The position numbers and the translations under genes were made by a program. A stretch of DNA of 64,000 nucleotides from Cupriavidus basilensis. GTDB taxonomy: Bacteria; Pseudomonadota; Gammaproteobacteria; Burkholderiales; Burkholderiaceae. Positions 25,869-33,942 of the stretch are shown piece by piece; positions within the stretch are counted from its first letter, which is position 1; each line of letters begins with the position of its first letter. The notes beneath the pieces are model-generated. The model was not told the DNA's origin. It saw only the letters and a program-made list of their open reading frames with translations, and made no database searches. Where the stretch lies: the NCBI RefSeq assembly GCF_000832305.1, contig NZ_CP010537.1, forward strand, positions 3,100,001-3,164,000, in the 5' to 3' direction.

Positions 25869-26533
25869 GGCTTTTTCCTCCCCACGCCAAGGCGACGCTC
25901 AAGCCGGCGCAGCCCGAACACCAGTGGCAAGCTCATCAGCAGGTAGAGCAGCGCCACCAGCGTGTACACCGTCATGTTCTGGAATGTGGACGAAGCGATC
26001 AGCTGGCCCGCGCGCGTCATCTCCGCCACCGTGATGGTGGACACCAGCGACGAGTCCTTGAGCATCATCACCAGCGTGTTGCCGTACGGCGGCAGCGAGA
26101 TGCGCAACGCCTGCGGCAGAATCACCCGGCGCATCACCAGCGCCGGGCGCATGCCCATGGCCTGCGCGGCCTCGCGCTGGCCCGGGTCGACGGCCTCGAT
26201 GCCGGCGCGGAAATTCTCAGCCTGGTAGGCCGAGTAAGCGATGCCCAGGCCGATCACGCCGGCCTGGAAGGCCGTCAGGTGAATGCCCGCATCCGGCAGC
26301 ACAAAGTAGATATAGAACAGCTGCACGATGATGGGCAGCCCGCGGATCACGTTGATCGCGCCGGACGCGCCCCACGACAGCGTACGCGCAGGCGACAGCT
26401 TCATCAGCGCCAGCGCCAGCCCGAGCAGGCTGCTGAGCACAAAGGCGAGGACGGTCACCTCGACGGTGACCACCGCGCCCTGCAGCAGGATCGGCAGGAA
26501 CTCCCGCGCGTGCTGGAAAAAATTGGCATCCAT
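25865..26533 (-). CDS. ABC transporter permease, His/Glu/Gln/Arg/opine family
   Basis: 222 residues with about five membrane helices. Starts [20 protein letters not shown] and contains the EAA loop ([27 protein letters not shown]) that contacts the ATPase. The conserved start [18 protein letters not shown] is typical of this family. Only one permease gene is present, so a homodimeric channel is likely, whereas many relatives use two. Six bases separate it from the upstream binding-protein gene. Confidence 0.9.
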   Translation of the reverse strand: MDANFFQHAREFLPILLQGAVVTVEVTVLAFVLSSLLGLALALMKLSPARTLSWGASGAINVIRGLPIIVQLFYIYFVLPDAGIHLTAFQAGVIGLGIAYSAYQAENFRAGIEAVDPGQREAAQAMGMRPALVMRRVILPQALRISLPPYGNTLVMMLKDSSLVSTITVAEMTRAGQLIASSTFQNMTVYTLVALLYLLMSLPLVFGLRRLERRLGVGRKKP

Positions 26534-26539
26534 GGGAAC

Positions 26540-27304
26540 TCACATGTTCCATTTCTGGATGATGCCGGCCAGCGTGCCATCGGCCTTGATCTTGGCGATG
26601 GCCTTGTTGATGCGGGCCAGCGTCTCGGTGTCGCCCTTGCGCACGACCAGGCAAACGTCGCCAACGTTGACCGGCTTGTAGCTGGCGGCCAGCTTCACGC
26701 CCGGGAAGGCATTCTGGCGGATCTGGTAGGCAATGATGGGCTGGTCGCCCAGGCCAGCCTTGATGCGGCCCAGCGTCAGGTCGCGCGTCATGTCCGCCAC
26801 CGAGTCGTAGCTGCGCACTTCCTTGAAAATGCCCTTCTTGTTGAGCATGTCGAGAAAGACTGTGCCCACCTGCGCCCCCACGACCTCGCCCTTGAGTTCG
26901 TCCAGCGAGGCATAGGGCTTGTTGTCGTCGCCCTTGACGATCAGGCCTTCGCCGTAGGCATAGACCGGATCGCTGAAGTCCACCACTTGCTGGCGCGCCG
27001 GCGTCTTGAGCATGGCAGCCGAGATGATGTCGATCTTGCTGGAGGTCAGCGACGGGATCAGCGCGGAGAAGACGGTCTGCTGCACATTGACGTTGAAGCC
27101 CCCCGCCTTGCCGACGGCCGTGACCGTATCGACCATCATGCCCTGGATGGTGTTGGTCTTCACGTCCAGGAAGGTGAACGGCACGCCGGTGGCCGTCGCG
27201 CCCACGTTATAGGTCGGCGCCGCCCCCTGGGCCCAGGCGAACGAAACGGTGCTGGCGGCGCACAGGATTAGTGCGGCGCGGCGGGACATGGTGAATCGAG
27301 ACAT
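26540..27304 (-). CDS. Periplasmic solute-binding protein, family 3
   Basis: 254 residues from ATG 27304, which has AGGAG upstream; an in-frame start nine codons earlier lacks this. Signal peptide MSRFTMSRRAALILCAASTV with cleavage near AWAQ. Mature protein shows the family-3 fold: VGATATGVPFTFLDVKTNTI, GMMVDTVTAVGK, DIISAAMLKTPARQQVVDFS, and the hinge region LKGEVVGAQVGTVFLDML. It captures a polar amino acid or amine for the single-permease ABC importer encoded just downstream. It is the first gene of a four-gene operon with a regulator of IclR type divergent from it. Confidence 0.9.
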   Translation of the reverse strand: MSRFTMSRRAALILCAASTVSFAWAQGAAPTYNVGATATGVPFTFLDVKTNTIQGMMVDTVTAVGKAGGFNVNVQQTVFSALIPSLTSSKIDIISAAMLKTPARQQVVDFSDPVYAYGEGLIVKGDDNKPYASLDELKGEVVGAQVGTVFLDMLNKKGIFKEVRSYDSVADMTRDLTLGRIKAGLGDQPIIAYQIRQNAFPGVKLAASYKPVNVGDVCLVVRKGDTETLARINKAIAKIKADGTLAGIIQKWNM

Positions 27305-27379
27305 GCGGACACTCCTGGCGAAAGGGAACAAAAGGCGCCCGGGTGGGGGCGACCCACCGGCTTATGCAATGAGCATGCC

Positions 27380-27407
27380 AATTTTCAATTACGGAGGATC
27401 GAAAATT
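27380..27407. promoter_or_regulatory. Inverted repeat in the ABC operon/IclR intergenic region
   Basis: AATTTTC (27380-27386) and GAAAATT (27401-27407) are inverted around a 14-base spacer, within an AT-rich block that stands out from the surrounding GC-rich DNA. It is a candidate IclR operator for the divergent transporter operon. Confidence 0.45.
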
Positions 27408-27434
27408 AATTGTCGTTAACCAGTAATTGCTTTA

Positions 27435-27462
27435 TTGAAATCGATATGCGATTCTGTAACAT
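27435..27462 (+). promoter_or_regulatory. Candidate sigma-70 promoter of the iclR-type gene
   Basis: TTGAAA (27435-27440), 16-base spacer, TAACAT (27457-27462). Transcription would begin near 27469, leaving a leader of about 20 bases before the ATG at 27489. Confidence 0.4.
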
Positions 27463-27488
27463 GATTAAATGACTTTTGCAGCACAAAT

Positions 27489-28283
27489 ATGTCGCAACCT
27501 GAAGCCAACGATTCCGCCAGCCTCCTGTTCAACCAGTCTCTGGAGAAAGGGCTTGCCGTGCTCCGCGCGTTCAGCGCGCAGCGCCGCACCATGACGATCG
27601 CCGACGTGGCGGATGCGGCCGGCATCAACAAGAGCTCGGCCCAGCGCATGGTCTTCACGCTGGAGCAGCTCGGCTACCTGCGCAAGCATCCGCAGACGCG
27701 GCGCTACCAGCTCACGCCCCGCGTGATGGAGATCGGCTTCAACTACCTGGCCGCCAACCCGCTGATCGAGGTGGCCAACCCTTTCCTTTCCGAGCTGACC
27801 AAGGTCACCACCGAGACTTCGTGCCTGACGGAGCCGGACCTGCTCGACATGGTCTATATCGCGCGCTTTGTCAGCGCCCACTTCGTGCCGGTGCATATGC
27901 CGATCGGCAGCCGTATCCCGATGTACTGCACCGGCTCCGGGCGCGCCTACCTGAGCGCGCTGCCGGAAGACGAAGCGCGCGCCATGATCGAGCGCTCGGC
28001 GCGAACCGCGCATACGGTCCACACCTGCACTGCATTGGCTGACATCATGGAGAAGCTGCGTGAGACCCGGCAGCGCGGGTACGCGGTCAACAGCGAGGAG
28101 CTGTTCCTTGGCGACATGACCCTCGCCGCGCCGGTGATCGGCGGCAATGGACGGCCGCTTGGCGCGATCCACCTCGTGGCACCCACCGGGCGCTGGACCC
28201 GCGAGCAAGCGGAGCGCAAGCTCGGCCCGCCGCTGTTGCAGTGCGCACGGGCCGTGAGCAGTTCGGCGCGGGCGATGGGCTAG
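27489..28283 (+). CDS. IclR-family transcriptional regulator
   Basis: 264 residues. Winged helix-turn-helix at about 16-75 (LEKGLAVLRAFSAQRRTMTI, then ADAAGINKSSAQRMVFTLEQ) followed by the GAF-like IclR effector domain (LTPRVMEIGFNYLAANPLIE to the end). The domain keeps the IPMYCTGSGRAYLSALPEDE and GYAVNSEELFLGDMTLAAPV motifs. It is divergent from the four-gene transporter-oxidase operon and is its likely local regulator. The effector is probably the imported amine/amino acid or its oxidised product, by position only. Confidence 0.92.
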   Translation: MSQPEANDSASLLFNQSLEKGLAVLRAFSAQRRTMTIADVADAAGINKSSAQRMVFTLEQLGYLRKHPQTRRYQLTPRVMEIGFNYLAANPLIEVANPFLSELTKVTTETSCLTEPDLLDMVYIARFVSAHFVPVHMPIGSRIPMYCTGSGRAYLSALPEDEARAMIERSARTAHTVHTCTALADIMEKLRETRQRGYAVNSEELFLGDMTLAAPVIGGNGRPLGAIHLVAPTGRWTREQAERKLGPPLLQCARAVSSSARAMG

Positions 28284-28362
28284 GCGCGGCTATTGCCGCG
28301 CGGGCGATGCCGCTGGCGGGGTTGCCAACGGGCTTGCCAAAGGGATTGCCGAAGTTAGTGCC

Positions 28363-28671
28363 TCAGGCCGGATCAGGCATGGGCTGCCCGGCAGCTTGCC
28401 CGCGCTCTTGCTGCCGGTGAAATTGCGTGTGGCGGTACAGGCCGTAGATGCTGGTCGCGGTAAAGCCCAGTTGCTGCACGAACAGGCCGTAGGTGCCGGT
28501 CACCAGGGCGAACACGCTCCACACGATGTTGGAGCACAGGTAGGCGATCCAGCCCCAGCGCGACGCCTTGTTGTGCAAGGCCACCAGCAAAGAGCCGCTC
28601 ATCGCCAGCGCGCAGCCGGACCACTCCAGGCCATTGAGCAGATTGGGAATGTACTGTTGCGCCAGATCCAT
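28363..28671 (-). CDS. Small membrane protein, PnuC-like in layout
   Basis: 102 residues with three hydrophobic segments: about 15-31 (LEWSGCALAMSGSLLVALHN), 36-58 (SRWGWIAYLCSNIVWSVFAL) and 62-80 (YGLFVQQLGFTATSIYGLYR). The pattern W-x-A-Y-x-x-S-N-x-x-W followed by F-x-x-x-S-I-Y-G-L-Y-R resembles half of a PnuC/SemiSWEET-type repeat, so a homodimeric small-molecule carrier is possible. The C-terminal 20 residues are polar. AGGAG precedes the ATG. It convergently follows the iclR-type gene. Substrate unknown. Confidence 0.7.
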   Translation of the reverse strand: MDLAQQYIPNLLNGLEWSGCALAMSGSLLVALHNKASRWGWIAYLCSNIVWSVFALVTGTYGLFVQQLGFTATSIYGLYRHTQFHRQQERGQAAGQPMPDPA

Positions 28672-28992
28672 CGCGCTTGTCTCCTGATTGGGTTCAGATT
28701 TATTTTGTGTTCACGTTTTGCATACAATGCAGGGCGAAGCTTAGCGTGACAACTCGGGCGGAGCAAGGGGTTTGCGGGGATAGTTGGCGCTGATGATGCG
28801 CCTGGCTTGCTTGGGGGTTGGCCGGGTTTGTAGTAGCGTCGAGAACTGGCGCGCCCCCCGATAGGCGCCGGTGGTGATTCCACCGCTTTTGTGATGGCCC
28901 GCAATCCGGCTGCCATAGTCACGTTTCCAGCTCCCGCCTCATCGAACGCAGCGCGCGGTTTTCCCGCACGACGCTCTCCTGCTTGCTTCATG
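28672..28992. other. Non-coding, decayed sequence
   Basis: No frame here has a plausible start, ribosome site and family match. The interval lies between the small membrane protein promoter (AT-rich bases near 28695-28735) and the recombinase fragment. It probably holds out-of-frame remnants of the same decayed element. Nothing specific can be named. Confidence 0.5.
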
Positions 28993-29358
28993 TCAAGATT
29001 TATGAGAGCAGCAGGTACTCCCTGCGCGAGGTCCGGAAACCCAGCATCCAGGCCCGTGACCGCGCGCAGATCGGTGAAGTCCAGCGCCCGCGCCTGCGTC
29101 ACCAACCGGGTGCGCTGTACGGTCCGCTGGATTGCAGTGAAACAGGACCACGAGGTCTTCGCGCCTGCGACGCCGCGCGAACTCGCCTGGCTGGCGCCGC
29201 ACGCCCCCGATCACGCCGCGCGCCGTCCGGCCCGCGCCCAGCGCGCCGGGGCAGTATCGCTCGAACGCCTGCCGCGATGACGCGCCCGCGTACCAAGCGC
29301 GCAGGGCTGCCAGCGAGGCGGCATCAGGGAGTTCTGGCAAGATGGTCGTGTCTTGCAT
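28993..29358 (-). pseudogene. Tyrosine-recombinase N-terminal fragment (DUF3701-like)
   Basis: From an ATG at 29358 the frame encodes a stretch resembling the N-terminal domain (DUF3701) of large phage-integrase-family recombinases in Burkholderiaceae: LPDAASLAALRAWYAGASSR, then GAGRTARGVIGGVRRQ and REDLVVLFHC. The similarity ends near base 29113. The frame then continues with unrelated Gly/Ala-rich sequence to a stop at 28993, and no catalytic Arg/His/Tyr core follows. The gene is therefore truncated and frameshifted. Family recall is from motif memory, not a search. Confidence 0.5.
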
Positions 29359-29950
29359 CGAACAGCGTGGAGTGCGTAAGCCTTGGTCAAAGGTGGGAAG
29401 GTTCGCGCATATGGGCTGAGGCACAAATTGCAAGATGGCAGTTTTCCAGAAAAATTTACCTATATCGCTAAGAGCGGTTATCGATATAGCGCAGCAGATC
29501 AGCACTTCACTTCTGTCCACATGCCCGACCACCTCGTTGCCAAAAGGCGAGGATCTTCGTGCTGGAGAAGCAGCTCAAATGGCTTTTTTCCAGGCGTATC
29601 CAATGCCGGGCCGTGTCGATTGAAAATAATTGTAAAAAATTGGAGATTTTAGGAATCGTCTGATTGGATTTCATCCCCCGCCAGCTTATCCTGTAAGGCT
29701 ACTCCGCGTCCCATCGCTGCCTGGCATGTTGCTGTGGCGGCCCCGTCGACCTTCGCTGTATCCACTGCACATGGACAACGGATCGTTGTCATGCGTTTTT
29801 CGCCCATTTTAGTGGGGCGGATTTTTTGCAATTGGTCAAGAAACCCCAATAGAAGGACGGTTCCGTGTCGGATAGAAACGAGCGATTTCTGTACTGCAAG
29901 CCTGACTTTTTAATATCGACTGGAACATCAGACAAGTTGCCAAGGGCTGC
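29359..29950. other. AT-richer spacer of the decayed islet
   Basis: About 590 bases, visibly lower in GC than the neighbours, especially 29400-29660 and 29800-29950. Short open frames exist (for example 29383-29652 on the plus strand, 89 codons) but none has a recognisable domain or a convincing ribosome site. Foreign origin followed by decay is the likely reading. No RNA gene was recognised. Confidence 0.5.
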
Positions 29951-30343
29951 ATGATAGTTGACAGAGCCGCGCGAGCGCGAATCGTGCTCCGTGTATGGGC
30001 AATGAGCATTGCCGCAGCGATTGGGGCAATCGTCGTGATCCGCTATGGCGTCGATGTGCATCAGCGACTCCATGCGGGGAATTGCCTGCGCGAGACGTCC
30101 GCTAAAGAGGTCGGGGAGTATGTGGCTGAGATTTGCCTGCCTCCAGCACGGGGAATGGCGCTATTGCGGTTGTACTCAAAACCGTCCGGCACCCTGCTTG
30201 CCGAACGTCTGTATGAACACTCAGATCCGCACTTGATTTGGACACGGGAAGAACTTATTTACGACACGGCTGCATCCGATGGCAAGGGGACGGTCGGCTT
30301 GCCGCCAACCTGGTGGGACCGACTACTTGCATTCGTACCGTAG
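29951..30343 (+). CDS. Single-pass membrane hypothetical protein
   Basis: 130 residues. One hydrophobic helix at about 15-33 (VWAMSIAAAIGAIVVIRYGV) after a basic start suggests an N-in, C-out inner-membrane protein with an 95-residue periplasmic part. That part is soluble, with two Cys (NCLRET, EICLPP) that could form a disulfide, and ends GLPPTWWDRLLAFVP. Several short hypothetical proteins of Burkholderiaceae share this layout, but I do not recognise a named family. The ATG at 29951 is used; an internal ATG at 30002 is possible. It appears intact although it sits inside a decayed islet. Confidence 0.55.
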   Translation: MIVDRAARARIVLRVWAMSIAAAIGAIVVIRYGVDVHQRLHAGNCLRETSAKEVGEYVAEICLPPARGMALLRLYSKPSGTLLAERLYEHSDPHLIWTREELIYDTAASDGKGTVGLPPTWWDRLLAFVP

Positions 30344-31120
30344 AAACTCGCTCGCAGCTTGCCAATAGAGGTGGTCCCCTGTGAACCTGAATTCAGACAA
30401 TGCGGACGGACTGCGGGCGGGCAAGGTGCGCCATGCGATTTGAGCACACCAGCACGGATGGTTACGTCCGTGGCCAGGGAACCGACCTCGCGTGCCCACA
30501 GGCGGTAGCCTGTCGGCGTCTTGAGACGGTACATCAGGGTTCGGCCAGCGAGCGCCGGTCATAGCCGGTGGCTTACCTGGTCAGGCAAACGACGATCACG
30601 ATGACCTCGAGTCCGGCGAGGGTGAGCACCAGGGTGCCCATGCGATCGAAATCGATCTCTGCCGCCGCCCGCGCGGCGTGTATTTGATCGCGGTGGACAA
30701 CAGGTTGGTGACCCCCTGCGTCACCCGCGCCGTATCCGCGTACACCATGACCAAGGCAAAATTGCAGCGCCTCGCGCGCGGCCCGGGCCTGCGCGGCATC
30801 CTTGCTGCGCGACATGCTGGGCACCGCGCCGGCAAAGCCGAATTGGCGAGGGATCGCAATAGCGCCGGGGCGGATTTCCGCATCCGGCCGTACGGGAGAT
30901 CGCGCAGCCGCAAGCGCAGCGGGCGCACCGCTATCACGCGCCCAAGCCGATAGCGCACCAGTGAAAACCCGCACCCGCAGACCCCGAATGTGGCTTTTCA
31001 GGGCGGAATCGACGATGCCCGCTGTCCAGTACGCGAATCTACTTAAGAACTATCCCTAGGCACCGTAAAGCTAGTCTGAACTTAAGATACGAGTAACAGC
31101 CCGAAGGGCAGGAGGGCAAC
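30344..31120. other. Decayed region with no intact gene
   Basis: Nearly 780 bases without a convincing gene. On the minus strand a frame at 30259-30534 carries LKTPTGYRLWAREVGSLATD, an unidentified remnant, and a histidine-kinase N-box relic lies at 30668-30742. Downstream, 31040-31120 is the probable promoter and leader of the acetyltransferase gene, ending with the ribosome site AGGAGGG. Confidence 0.5.
30596..30770 (-). pseudogene. Histidine-kinase ATPase-domain relic
   Basis: One minus-strand frame encodes DTARVTQGVTNLLSTAIKYT at about 30670-30740, closely matching the N-box of sensor kinases (consensus D-x-x-R-x-x-Q-V-x-x-N-L-L-x-N-A-x-K-Y-T). Here the essential N-A is S-T-A, and the downstream G1/G2 boxes are absent or in another frame. 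No HisKA domain precedes it. It is a fragment of a degraded hybrid sensor kinase. Confidence 0.5.
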
Positions 31121-31549
31121 ATGCGCCCGCACTATGCAAACGAAAAAGACAGTAAGGAAGTACAGGACCTGCTCCAGGCGTGCGACCTGCCGGTGGACGG
31201 CGTAGCCGAGCAAATCGGCAATTTCCTGGTGGTACGCGACAACGCTGGCCTGCTCGGCTGCGCCGGGGTGGAGAACTACGGACAAGTGGCCGTGCTGCGC
31301 TCGGTCGCCGTGGCCGAGCGCGCGCGCTCGGCTGGCCTTGGCGAATTGCTGGTGGCTGCGATGCTGGCCGAGGCCCGCACGCGCGGCGTGCAGTCCGTGG
31401 TGCTGCAAACCACCACCGCCGTCGACTATTTTGCCCGGCTGGGCTTTGAGCGCGTGGAGCGCGCCTGCATGCCTGCGGAACTGCTCAATACCGCGCTGAG
31501 CCGCGAAGCCTGCCCGCCGTGCGCCACCTTGATGCAAGCCGCGCTGTAG
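31121..31549 (+). CDS. GNAT acetyltransferase, ArsN2-like
   Basis: 142 residues, one GNAT domain. The acetyl-CoA site is VLRSVAVAERARSAGLGELL with the R/Q-x-x-G-x-G/A-like loop; the ending VVLQTTTAVDYFARLGFERV is typical. The arrangement DLPVDGVAEQIGNFLVV and the tail SREACPPCATLM match the ArsN2 group, named for association with arsenic-resistance operons. No ars genes surround it here, although an ArsB/SLC13-type permease is encoded 8 kb upstream, so the physiological substrate is open. A strong AGGAGGG ribosome site precedes the ATG. Confidence 0.82.
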   Translation: MRPHYANEKDSKEVQDLLQACDLPVDGVAEQIGNFLVVRDNAGLLGCAGVENYGQVAVLRSVAVAERARSAGLGELLVAAMLAEARTRGVQSVVLQTTTAVDYFARLGFERVERACMPAELLNTALSREACPPCATLMQAAL

Positions 31550-31793
31550 CCATCCCTGCCAAGGGCCTGCGCCCGTGATGCGGCCCGGCCACATTGCGAT
31601 CTGGCCGGCCCCTCTTCCCATTCCCCGCGTTGTTGTGTGCCGTGCACCCATGGCTGGCCGGTGCCGGCGCAGGATATTGTTGTAAAGTAAGCGCAAAGCG
31701 CAGACCACAGGCGGCCAGAGGTGGATCGGCACGCGATGCCCGCCTGCCTCCCCCCTTCAACGATCCTTCAACGACAGCCACGAACCGCACGAT

Positions 31794-32519
31794 ATGGAAT
31801 CCGACCACCAAGCACCCGACCCCGGCCTCGACGAGGCCTTGGGTAGTGTGTCGACCCGCATACGGTCGCGTTTGCAGGCGGCACGCGAGCGCTTCCACGC
31901 CAACGACAATATCGCCGCGTATGTCGAGCCCGGCGAACTGGACGAGTTGCTCGATGAAGTGCAGTCGCGCATGGAAGAGGTGCTGCGCAGCCTGGTGATC
32001 GATATCGACCACGATCACAACACCCGCGAGACCGCGCGCCGCGTGGCCAAGATGTACCTGAAGGAGATCTTCGCGGGCCGCTACGTCAACCAGCCCAATG
32101 TGACCGAATTCCCCAACGCGGAGCGCATCAACGAGTTGATGATCGTGGGCCCGCTGCGCGTGCGCAGCGCCTGCTCGCATCATCTGTGCCCGATCATCGG
32201 CAAGCTGTGGGTGGGTGTCATGCCCAACCAGCACTCCAACCTGATCGGCTTGTCCAAGTATGCGCGCCTGGCCGAATGGATCATGTGCCGCCCGCAGATC
32301 CAGGAGGAAGCCGTGACCCAGGTGGCCGACCTGCTGCAGGAAAAGATGAGCCCGGACGGGCTGGCCATCGTCATGGAAGCGGAGCATTTCTGCATGCACT
32401 GGCGAGGTGTGCGCGACACCGATGCAAAGATGACCAACAGCGTGATGCGCGGCTCGTTCCTCAAGGATGACAGCCTGCGCCGCGAGTTCCTGACCCTGCT
32501 GAACCGCACGCGCGACTAA
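31794..32519 (+). CDS. folE: GTP cyclohydrolase I
   Basis: 241 residues, cytoplasmic. It converts GTP to 7,8-dihydroneopterin triphosphate, the entry step for tetrahydrofolate and pterins. Zinc ligands are C127 and H130 in SACSHHLCPI and C200 in EAEHFCMHWRG; the GTP-binding loop GLSKYARLAEW and the QIQEEAVTQVADLLQ helix are present. The first 40 residues are an extra polar extension. A second housekeeping folE may exist elsewhere. It is followed at 45 bases by a BLUF light-sensor gene and then a hydratase-family gene on the same strand, an unusual combination. Confidence 0.93.
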   Translation: MESDHQAPDPGLDEALGSVSTRIRSRLQAARERFHANDNIAAYVEPGELDELLDEVQSRMEEVLRSLVIDIDHDHNTRETARRVAKMYLKEIFAGRYVNQPNVTEFPNAERINELMIVGPLRVRSACSHHLCPIIGKLWVGVMPNQHSNLIGLSKYARLAEWIMCRPQIQEEAVTQVADLLQEKMSPDGLAIVMEAEHFCMHWRGVRDTDAKMTNSVMRGSFLKDDSLRREFLTLLNRTRD

Positions 32520-32564
32520 GCCAGCGCCATTCACCGCCTCGCACGCAAACCCAGTGGAGACAAC

Positions 32565-33008
32565 ATGCTCGTACGCCTGCTCTACGCCAGCCGCGCATGC
32601 CAGCCGGCCGATCCCGCGCTGGTAGACGCCATCGTCGCCACCAGCGTGGCGAATAACCCGAAGCACGGCATCACCGGCGTGCTGTGCTACGGCAACGGTA
32701 TCTTCATGCAGGCGCTCGAAGGCGGCCGCACGGAAGTCTCGCGCCTGTACCAGCTGCTCGGCCGGGACGCGCGCCACGAGGACGTGGTGCTGCTGCACTA
32801 CGAGGAAATCCTCGAGCGCGAGTTTGCCGGCTGGGCGATGGGCCTGGTCAATACCGGCAAGGTCAATATGGCCACCATCCTGAAGTATTCCGCCCACGGC
32901 GAGCTCGATCCCTACCGCACCAGCGGCCACGCCTCGCAAGCGCTGCTCAAGGAACTGATCGCGGGTGCGTCGATCGTGGGGCGCACCTCGGAGCGGCATC
33001 GCTTCTGA
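32565..33008 (+). CDS. BLUF-domain blue-light photoreceptor
   Basis: 147 residues, a single BLUF domain plus a short C-terminal extension. BLUF proteins bind FAD and rearrange hydrogen bonds on blue-light absorption. The key residues align with AppA: Tyr7 (Y21), Asn31 (N45) and Gln49 (Q63), with Trp89 in GWAMGL near the position of W104. The motif HGITGVLCYGNGIFMQALEG is diagnostic. No effector domain (EAL, GGDEF, cyclase) is attached, so it must act through a partner protein. It sits between folE and a hydratase gene. Confidence 0.9.
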   Translation: MLVRLLYASRACQPADPALVDAIVATSVANNPKHGITGVLCYGNGIFMQALEGGRTEVSRLYQLLGRDARHEDVVLLHYEEILEREFAGWAMGLVNTGKVNMATILKYSAHGELDPYRTSGHASQALLKELIAGASIVGRTSERHRF

Positions 33009-33052
33009 ACGCTTTCGTGCCGTGGCCCGGCCAGCCCCCCGCTATTCAACAA

Positions 33053-33073
33053 CCCATCACCCATCACCCATCA
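33053..33073. repeat. Three-copy 7-bp repeat before the hydratase start
   Basis: CCCATCA occurs three times in tandem (33053, 33060, 33067), directly before the AGGAG ribosome site of the GTG-initiated hydratase gene. Slippage would change only the leader length. Confidence 0.85.
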
Positions 33074-33086
33074 TCCAGGAGAATTC

Positions 33087-33884
33087 GTGAGCGAACCCTT
33101 CAACCCCGGCCCCGCGGCGATGCTGCTGACCGACGCCTGCCGGCGCGGCGTGCAATTCGCTGACCTGCCCGCCAACATCAAGCCGGCGACGCTGCGCGAC
33201 GGTTATGACGTGCAGGATCGCTTCATCGCCGCGCTCGGCGATCCGGTGGCGGGATGGAAGCTGGGTGTCGGCAGTGCCAACGCCATGCGGCGCGCAAAGC
33301 TGGCACGCCCGCTGGTGGGCCAGGTGGGGGCATCGCGCTGTTATGCCTCGGGCGACACCGTGCCGGTCCCCACGGGGGCGACGGTAACCATCGAATTCGA
33401 GATTGCCGTGCGGCTGGCGCGCGATGTCGCGCCGCTGCAGGCCGAACTCGCGCCGGCAGCGCTGGCCGAGCTGATAGAAAGCGCGCAGGTTGCCGTCGAG
33501 GTGGTGCTGTCACGCTATGAAGACCGCACTGCGGTGGGCATGCCGGCTTTTGCCGGCGATAACGTGGGCTTCCATGCGCTGGTGCTGGGCGCGAAGATCG
33601 ACACCGACAGCATGGAAGACGTGCGCGCAAGCGCCAGCGTGGCGCTTGACGGCGTGGCTTGCGCACAACCGCTTGCCGACGACGATGCGGTCTACCCGCT
33701 GGAAGCCCTGCAATCGCTGCTGGCGCATGCCGCCGAACGCGGCGTCACCTTGCGCAAAGGCACCGTGGTGACCACCGGCACGCTCACGCGCCCGTTCGAC
33801 GTGCCGGCCGGCGCGCATACGGTCCAGGCCACCTATGGCGGCGGCGAACTGGTGGTAAAGCTCGCTGCGCAAGCCGCGGGCTGA
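33087..33884 (+). CDS. 2-keto-4-pentenoate hydratase family protein
   Basis: 265 residues, MhpD/DmpE-like branch of the fumarylacetoacetate-hydrolase superfamily. These metal-dependent enzymes hydrate 2-hydroxypenta-2,4-dienoate in aromatic meta-cleavage pathways; relatives are decarboxylases. Seen: GWKLGVGSANAMRRAKLARP, IEFEIAVRLARD with the metal-binding E-F-E motif near residue 105, and VEVVLSRYED with a second acidic group. Start is GTG 33087 with AGGAG seven bases upstream. No other meta-cleavage gene is adjacent; the upstream neighbours are BLUF and folE, so the pathway is unknown. Confidence 0.85.
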   Translation: MSEPFNPGPAAMLLTDACRRGVQFADLPANIKPATLRDGYDVQDRFIAALGDPVAGWKLGVGSANAMRRAKLARPLVGQVGASRCYASGDTVPVPTGATVTIEFEIAVRLARDVAPLQAELAPAALAELIESAQVAVEVVLSRYEDRTAVGMPAFAGDNVGFHALVLGAKIDTDSMEDVRASASVALDGVACAQPLADDDAVYPLEALQSLLAHAAERGVTLRKGTVVTTGTLTRPFDVPAGAHTVQATYGGGELVVKLAAQAAG

Positions 33885-33942
33885 AACCGGGGCCCTTGCG
33901 GCCCGATGCCTCGCGGCTCTTTCTCTTGACTTCCTCTCCTGG

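Noticed and set aside
30573..30974. Intact 133-residue minus-strand protein
   Set aside because: No ribosome site or consistent domain, and an overlapping frame carries a kinase relic, so decay is more likely.
33051..33075. Short tandem repeats considered as a CRISPR-like array
   Set aside because: Unit of 7 bases with no spacers. None of the repeat clusters in the window has CRISPR repeat-spacer structure.
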